From a virus: a stretch of 35,169 nt of DNA. This document shows, piece by piece, positions 31,922 to 35,169 of the stretch. The notes beneath the pieces were generated by a model. That model made no database searches. It saw only the letters and a list, made by a program, of their open reading frames with translations, and had not been told where the DNA came from. The position numbers and the translations under genes are program-made. Position 1 is the first letter of the stretch, and every line of letters starts with the position of its first letter. Where the stretch lies: the IMG/VR virus record IMGVR_UViG_3300048590_000105, positions 1 to 35,169 of that record. The stretch is one strand, 5' to 3'.

Positions 31922-33256
31922 ATGCTCACTGGTTCCTTTTACTCCTTCCCTATCTCCTCCATTGTAATAACGCCCGAGCGTCAGCGGAAGGAACTCACCG
32001 GCATTACGGAGCTGGCGGAGTCTATCCGCAGTCTCGGCCTTATTCACCCCATTGTAATAACTCCCGACGGTGTTCTTGTCGCAGGCGAACGTCGCCTCCG
32101 AGCGCACGAAGAACTTGGTTTCACGCACATAATGGTGCAGTTCACCACCGACCTCCCTCGCGAAGAACTCGAGGCTATCGAGCTCGAGGAAAACGTAAAG
32201 CGGAAAGCCCTGCATTGGAGAGAAGAAGTCGCCGCTGTTACTCGCTTGCATCAGCTTAAAACCAGCCAAGACGCCGACTGGTCTCAGGCGGACACAGCTA
32301 AACTTCTTTCTGTCTCCCCCAATGTAATAACCAACCATCTCCTTCTTTCCAGTTTTGTGAAAGCGGAGGAGCCGCTGGTCCTTCAAGCCGATACCTACTC
32401 CACCGCTCTTAACATCTGCCTTCGTAAGAAGCAACGGGCAGAGGCTGAGACTGATAGCTACGTAGACGCCGCCTTCGATGAAATCTTTTCCGCCCCGGTT
32501 TCTATCTCCCCGGACGCGAGAAAGGTGTCTAAGGAAACTGAACTACCGTTGCTTCCCTCGACACAACCCAAGCTTCCCTACCTCAACGTCAACTTTCTAG
32601 AGTGGGCGGCCACTCCTTACTCTGGACTTCGGTTCAACTTTATTCATTGTGACTTCCCTTACGGGATCAACTATGACAAGCACAATGGCGGGGCCACTGG
32701 CCTCTTAGGAAGCTACGCCGACACGCCTGAGCTCTACCAAAATTGTCTCGACGCCCTTAAAACTTGTATGTCAGACCGCGTAGCTGAGTCCGCTCACATC
32801 ATGTTCTGGCTATCCGCCCGCGTAGAAATCGTCTCCGCCACCGCAACAGCCCTTACAGAGATGGGGTGGAAAATAAATCCTGTTCCCTTGATATGGCACC
32901 GCAATGACAACGCAGGAATTATGCCTGATCCGCAACGCGGTCCAAGGCAAGTCTATGAAGTATGCCTGTTCGGCGCTCGCGGCGACCGTAAGGTAGTCCA
33001 ACCTGTTTCCAACCTCTACGCTCACCCAAAGACTAAAGAAATCCATCCGAGTGAGAAACCCCGGCCAATGCTCCAGCATTTCTTCCGTATGTTTGTGGAT
33101 GAGTCAACTATCATGCTCGACCCGACTATGGGAAGCGGGAACTCAATCCTTGCCGCCGAGGAAGCTTCGGCTAAACAAGTCCTCGGCTTGGAAATCGACC
33201 CGGAGATTTATTCCAGCGCGGTGATGTATCGGAATAAAGTGAAGCGTCGAGACTGA
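31922..33256 (+). CDS. ParB-domain / DNA adenine methyltransferase fusion
   Basis: 444 residues. Residues 1-110 form a ParB/Spo0J-type N-terminal domain (LIHPIVITPDGVLVAGERRL with the GERR motif); a helix-turn-helix-like segment follows at about 120-145 (ADTAKLLSVSPNVITNHLLL). The C-terminal half is a class beta methyltransferase: motif IV HCDFPYG at about 243-248 and motif I DPTMGSGNS at about 400-408, in that order. Asp-Phe-Pro-Tyr instead of Asp-Pro-Pro-Tyr is a rare catalytic variant. It probably methylates phage DNA (N6-adenine or N4-cytosine), perhaps against restriction or for timing, with target choice by the ParB part. No partner endonuclease was seen. The stop codon is immediately followed by dyad F. 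Confidence 0.85.
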   Translation: MLTGSFYSFPISSIVITPERQRKELTGITELAESIRSLGLIHPIVITPDGVLVAGERRLRAHEELGFTHIMVQFTTDLPREELEAIELEENVKRKALHWREEVAAVTRLHQLKTSQDADWSQADTAKLLSVSPNVITNHLLLSSFVKAEEPLVLQADTYSTALNICLRKKQRAEAETDSYVDAAFDEIFSAPVSISPDARKVSKETELPLLPSTQPKLPYLNVNFLEWAATPYSGLRFNFIHCDFPYGINYDKHNGGATGLLGSYADTPELYQNCLDALKTCMSDRVAESAHIMFWLSARVEIVSATATALTEMGWKINPVPLIWHRNDNAGIMPDPQRGPRQVYEVCLFGARGDRKVVQPVSNLYAHPKTKEIHPSEKPRPMLQHFFRMFVDESTIMLDPTMGSGNSILAAEEASAKQVLGLEIDPEIYSSAVMYRNKVKRRD

Positions 33257-33288
33257 TATGGCTGCTGTATAATGTGAAGTGACCATAC
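33256..33288. repeat. 33-bp dyad, copy F (at a stop codon)
   Basis: ATATGGCTGCT (33256-33266), spacer gtataaTGTGA, AGTGACCATAC (33278-33288). It begins on the last base of the methyltransferase stop. The spacer contains TATAAT (33268-33273), which could be a -10 box, but no good -35 is seen. A GGAGTCC leader and GTG start follow at 33295-33305. Confidence 0.85.
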
Positions 33289-33304
33289 CTAACTGGAGTC
33301 CGCT

Positions 33305-33376
33305 GTGACCATCAACGCAATGCGCAAAGAAATTGGAGGGGAGTTTTTCCCTCAACGTGACGGGGCCACAGTATGA
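33305..33376 (+). CDS. Short peptide before the polymerase-type gene (23 aa)
   Basis: GTG start at 33305, 6 bases after GGAG of a GGAGTCC leader. It encodes 23 residues starting MTINAMRKEIGG, with a basic N-terminal half. Its TGA stop overlaps the next ATG (33373), so it may serve as a leader peptide or coupling element for the exonuclease gene. Confidence 0.4.
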   Translation: MTINAMRKEIGGEFFPQRDGATV

Positions 33377-34389
33377 CGATATTGATTTTGTCCGACCACC
33401 CTGCTCTAAACGAGACCAGCGGTCCGTTCACCAACGGCCTTTGGAAATATTTCAAGGGTAAGCTTCGCTCCGTCGGTATCCACCCCGAGGAGTGCATCTG
33501 GATGAACTGCGTCAACAAGCCAGCAGCTTCTTTCTACTCCCTAACCCAGGAAAGTAAAAGCGGGGCGCTTCCGTCCTTCCCGCAGCTTGCTCGCAAAGCG
33601 TGGCTTCGTGCAGAACACGGCCGTGATCTAGAGAACCTTTACTCCACTATCCGCCGCGTCAAGCCGAGCCTGGTTCTCGCTTGCGGCGAGCTTGCCTTAC
33701 TCGCGTTAACCCACCAGAACAAACTTAAGTTCGCTCGAGGACGTATCACAACCGCGCTGCCCTCCTGCAACAACGTTAAAGTGCTACCAATCCTCCACCC
33801 TCGCGCGATCCTTTCCGAGATAAAGCAAGAACCCATCCTTCTTATGGACTTGCTCAAGGCAAAACGAGAAGCATCTTTTCCCAAGGTGAAACGCCCGCAA
33901 CGGTTCATCCATCTTCACCCCTCTATCGAAGATCTTGAGGACTTCTGGAACACTTACATCATCCCCTCCTCAAACCTATCCATGGATATTGAAACGAAAA
34001 CTCCCATGATAACCTGCGTTGGTGTCGCCCCCTCCCCTGACCGAGCCATCGTAGTCCCATTCTACGACCCGGATAAACCAGGAGGTAACTATTGGGCTAC
34101 CCCTCGCGAGGAGAAGATAGCTTGGAAGTTTATCTTCCGCTGTCTTAACACCCCAGGCACTGAAGTATTCGGACAAAACTTCAGCTACGATGCCCAATAC
34201 CTTTGGGGAAAGATGGGAATACCCGTCACACAGTGGGCAAACGACACGATGGTAATGCACCACGCCCTTCAAATTGAGATGGAGAAAGGACTCGGCTTCC
34301 TTGCCTCCATCTATTCCGACGAACTCGCCTGGAAGTTTATGGCAAAACGTAGGGCAGCCGATCGTAGCAACAAGAAAGAAGATGAATGA
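33373..34389 (+). CDS. UDG-like / 3'-5' exonuclease protein, probable front part of a family A DNA polymerase
   Basis: 338 residues in two parts. Residues 1 to about 160 resemble family 4 uracil-DNA glycosylases (LVLACGELALLALT, FARGRI, then VLPILHPRAIL); that fold is known to occur at the N-terminus of SPO1 phage DNA polymerase. Residues about 195-335 match the DnaQ-like exonuclease of DNA polymerase I: ExoI SMDIETK (Asp205, Glu207), ExoII GQNFSYDAQYL (Asp273) and NDTMVMHHA (Asp291) with LGFLASIYSDE. The ExoIII Y-x3-D motif and the polymerase domain are absent, and the reading frame stops at a Lys/Asp/Glu-rich tail. The family-typical protein would continue there, so the polymerase is split or truncated. 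Overlaps the next start (ATGA). Confidence 0.75.
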   Translation: MTILILSDHPALNETSGPFTNGLWKYFKGKLRSVGIHPEECIWMNCVNKPAASFYSLTQESKSGALPSFPQLARKAWLRAEHGRDLENLYSTIRRVKPSLVLACGELALLALTHQNKLKFARGRITTALPSCNNVKVLPILHPRAILSEIKQEPILLMDLLKAKREASFPKVKRPQRFIHLHPSIEDLEDFWNTYIIPSSNLSMDIETKTPMITCVGVAPSPDRAIVVPFYDPDKPGGNYWATPREEKIAWKFIFRCLNTPGTEVFGQNFSYDAQYLWGKMGIPVTQWANDTMVMHHALQIEMEKGLGFLASIYSDELAWKFMAKRRAADRSNKKEDE

Positions 34390-34733
34390 TGGAAGAATAT
34401 CTAAACGAAGCTTCCGTTGCTTTCGCCAAGGCGGGACTTGACCAAGAGTTTACCCTCTTCAAAATCTACACGCGGAAAATTCGGGATGAGAAAACTGGTG
34501 AGGTGGGTCAGTTCACCATAGACTGTCACTACCCTCTAGCCGTATTCGAGCAGGCGCAAGATAAAGTTGGTTTCCTTAAGCGACTTGTCCGTGAGTATAT
34601 CGAACAGAGCATCGCCTCTACTAAGGTCCCTATCCCCTATTGGGTCGTGGAGTTCTCTCCAATAATGGAACGCTATCAAGTTCCTTCACATCTATTTCTC
34701 GACACAGGAAGGGATAGAGCATGGCTGGCTTAA
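34386..34733 (+). CDS. Unidentified protein within the polymerase region
   Basis: 115 residues. The start overlaps the previous stop (ATGA); an ATG at 34389 also exists. Mixed alpha/beta-like composition, with ASVAFAKAGLDQEFTLFKIY and a VPIPYWVVEFSPIMERYQVP segment. It does not look like a polymerase domain. It overlaps the next gene by 13 bases. Function unknown. Confidence 0.6.
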   Translation: MMEEYLNEASVAFAKAGLDQEFTLFKIYTRKIRDEKTGEVGQFTIDCHYPLAVFEQAQDKVGFLKRLVREYIEQSIASTKVPIPYWVVEFSPIMERYQVPSHLFLDTGRDRAWLA

Positions 34734-35068
34734 TCTACCTAGCGAGTCCTTACTCACACACCAGCGACGCTATAAGAGAACTCCGTTACTGCAAGGCCCG
34801 GCTATTCACCATTGAGGCCCTTCGTGCAGGCTACGCTGTTTTCTCCCCCATAGTCTACGGTATGGATATGGAGACCGCTATTGGAGTTTCCTTTGAACCC
34901 TGGCAAAAGCTTAACGACTCGGTGATCGAAAAATCTGATGAGGTCTGGGTGCTTTGCCTAGAGAATTGGACGAAGTCTCGCGGCGTTCGGCACGAGTTAG
35001 AGCTTGCTAATAACTTGAACAAACCTGTTAAATTTTTCCTCGAATGGGGGAGGCAGATTAATGTCTAA
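34721..35068 (+). CDS. Nucleoside 2-deoxyribosyltransferase-like protein
   Basis: 115 residues with the opening LIYLASPYS, a hallmark of the nucleoside 2-deoxyribosyltransferase superfamily (DUF1937/DUF4406-type), then GYAVFSPIVYG, and the ending SDEVWVLCLENWTKSRGVRH, ELELA, where the Glu of the SRGV-x-H-E segment is in the place of the catalytic or substrate-binding glutamate. Such proteins act on nucleotides, for example by hydrolysing the glycosidic bond of deoxynucleoside monophosphates, fitting nucleotide salvage in phage replication. Confidence 0.7.
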   Translation: MAGLIYLASPYSHTSDAIRELRYCKARLFTIEALRAGYAVFSPIVYGMDMETAIGVSFEPWQKLNDSVIEKSDEVWVLCLENWTKSRGVRHELELANNLNKPVKFFLEWGRQINV

Positions 35069-35169
35069 GAGCATCGCTACAACAACACTCGACCCAAAAA
35101 TTCTACATAAGTGGCTTAGGGCCGACTATGAACAGGGCCTCGTTTTTTGGAAGCATCCAAGAAAAGGAA
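35061..35169 (+). CDS. HNH-type endonuclease gene, 3' part missing
   Basis: ATG at 35061 after GGGGGAGG, overlapping the preceding stop by 8 bases. The 36 codons present encode an L-R-A-D-Y-E-Q-G-L-V-F-W-K segment, which resembles the L-x-x-Y-D-P-E-T-G-x-F-x-W-K motif found at the start of phage HNH homing endonucleases. The catalytic HNH part would lie outside the window. Small fragment, so tentative. Confidence 0.5.
   Translation, partial: MSKSIATTTLDPKILHKWLRADYEQGLVFWKHPRKG

Noticed and set aside
31960-32335. Three copies of TGTAATAAC in the ParB/methyltransferase gene
   Set aside because: All three code for the same Val-Ile-Thr in frame and lie inside a coding region with no symmetrical spacing; repeated codon choice explains it.
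21837-33288. Dyads read as tyrosine-recombinase crossover sites (dif- or lox-like)
   Set aside because: Two arms with an asymmetric spacer are similar, but crossover sites need identical spacers and the six spacers differ; repeated sites would also let the genome rearrange.

Overview
This window is a contiguous piece of a tailed-phage genome (podovirus type), open at both ends. The left 20.4 kb is one long leftward (- strand) virion block. Read in transcription order from about 20.45 kb to base 1 it holds: small and large terminase, a small hypothetical, portal, Bbp19-like protein, scaffold, major capsid protein of the BPP-1/Bbp17 type, Bbp16-like cement protein, a small hypothetical, tail adaptor (T7 gp11-like), tail nozzle (gp12-like), gp13- and gp14-like internal proteins, two very large internal virion proteins (one with a lambda R/GH104-type peptidoglycan-cleaving domain), and a tailspike that runs off the left edge. 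Neighbouring genes overlap at ATGA or TAATG junctions or sit a few bases apart, as in one operon.

From 20.8 kb rightward everything is on the + strand and looks like early or replication functions. After a separately promoted and terminated gene (20800-21474) comes an 0.8 kb non-coding, repeat-rich region, then many small genes of unknown function. The replication and recombination set follows: a UvrD-like helicase, a DnaQ-like exonuclease, a conserved phage protein with its own promoter and terminator, a small ribbon-helix-helix-like protein, a PD-(D/E)XK (RecB/Cas4-like) nuclease, a Sak4-like ATPase with a probable ssDNA-binding partner, a ParB-domain/adenine-methyltransferase fusion, and a UDG-like/3'-5' exonuclease protein that looks like the front half of an SPO1-type family A DNA polymerase. 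The last is followed by an unidentified gene, a nucleoside-deoxyribosyltransferase-like gene and the start of a probable HNH endonuclease at the right edge. No integrase, phage RNA polymerase, lysis cassette, tRNA, reverse transcriptase or CRISPR array was seen. The host is probably a Gram-negative (Pseudomonadota) bacterium, judged from the virion gene families and base composition; I cannot be more precise.

The most striking unexplained signal is a family of six 33-bp dyads (11-bp arm, 11-bp spacer, 11-bp arm; consensus RTATGGCTSCT, N6, TGTGA, AGNRGCCATAC). Five lie between genes: in the divergent promoter region, two in the 21.8-22.0 kb non-coding region, and one directly after each of two stop codons. 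One lies inside the coding sequence of the 1560-residue virion protein. Two copies also form the inner ends of a larger inverted repeat that encloses a run of 22 T. This looks like a phage-wide operator, replication or partition system whose binding protein is unknown.

Several genes of fewer than 60 codons are called here from ribosome-binding sites and stop/start overlaps: 22692-22856, 23481-23615, 25230-25331, 33305-33376, and an amber-interrupted one at 22269-22430.
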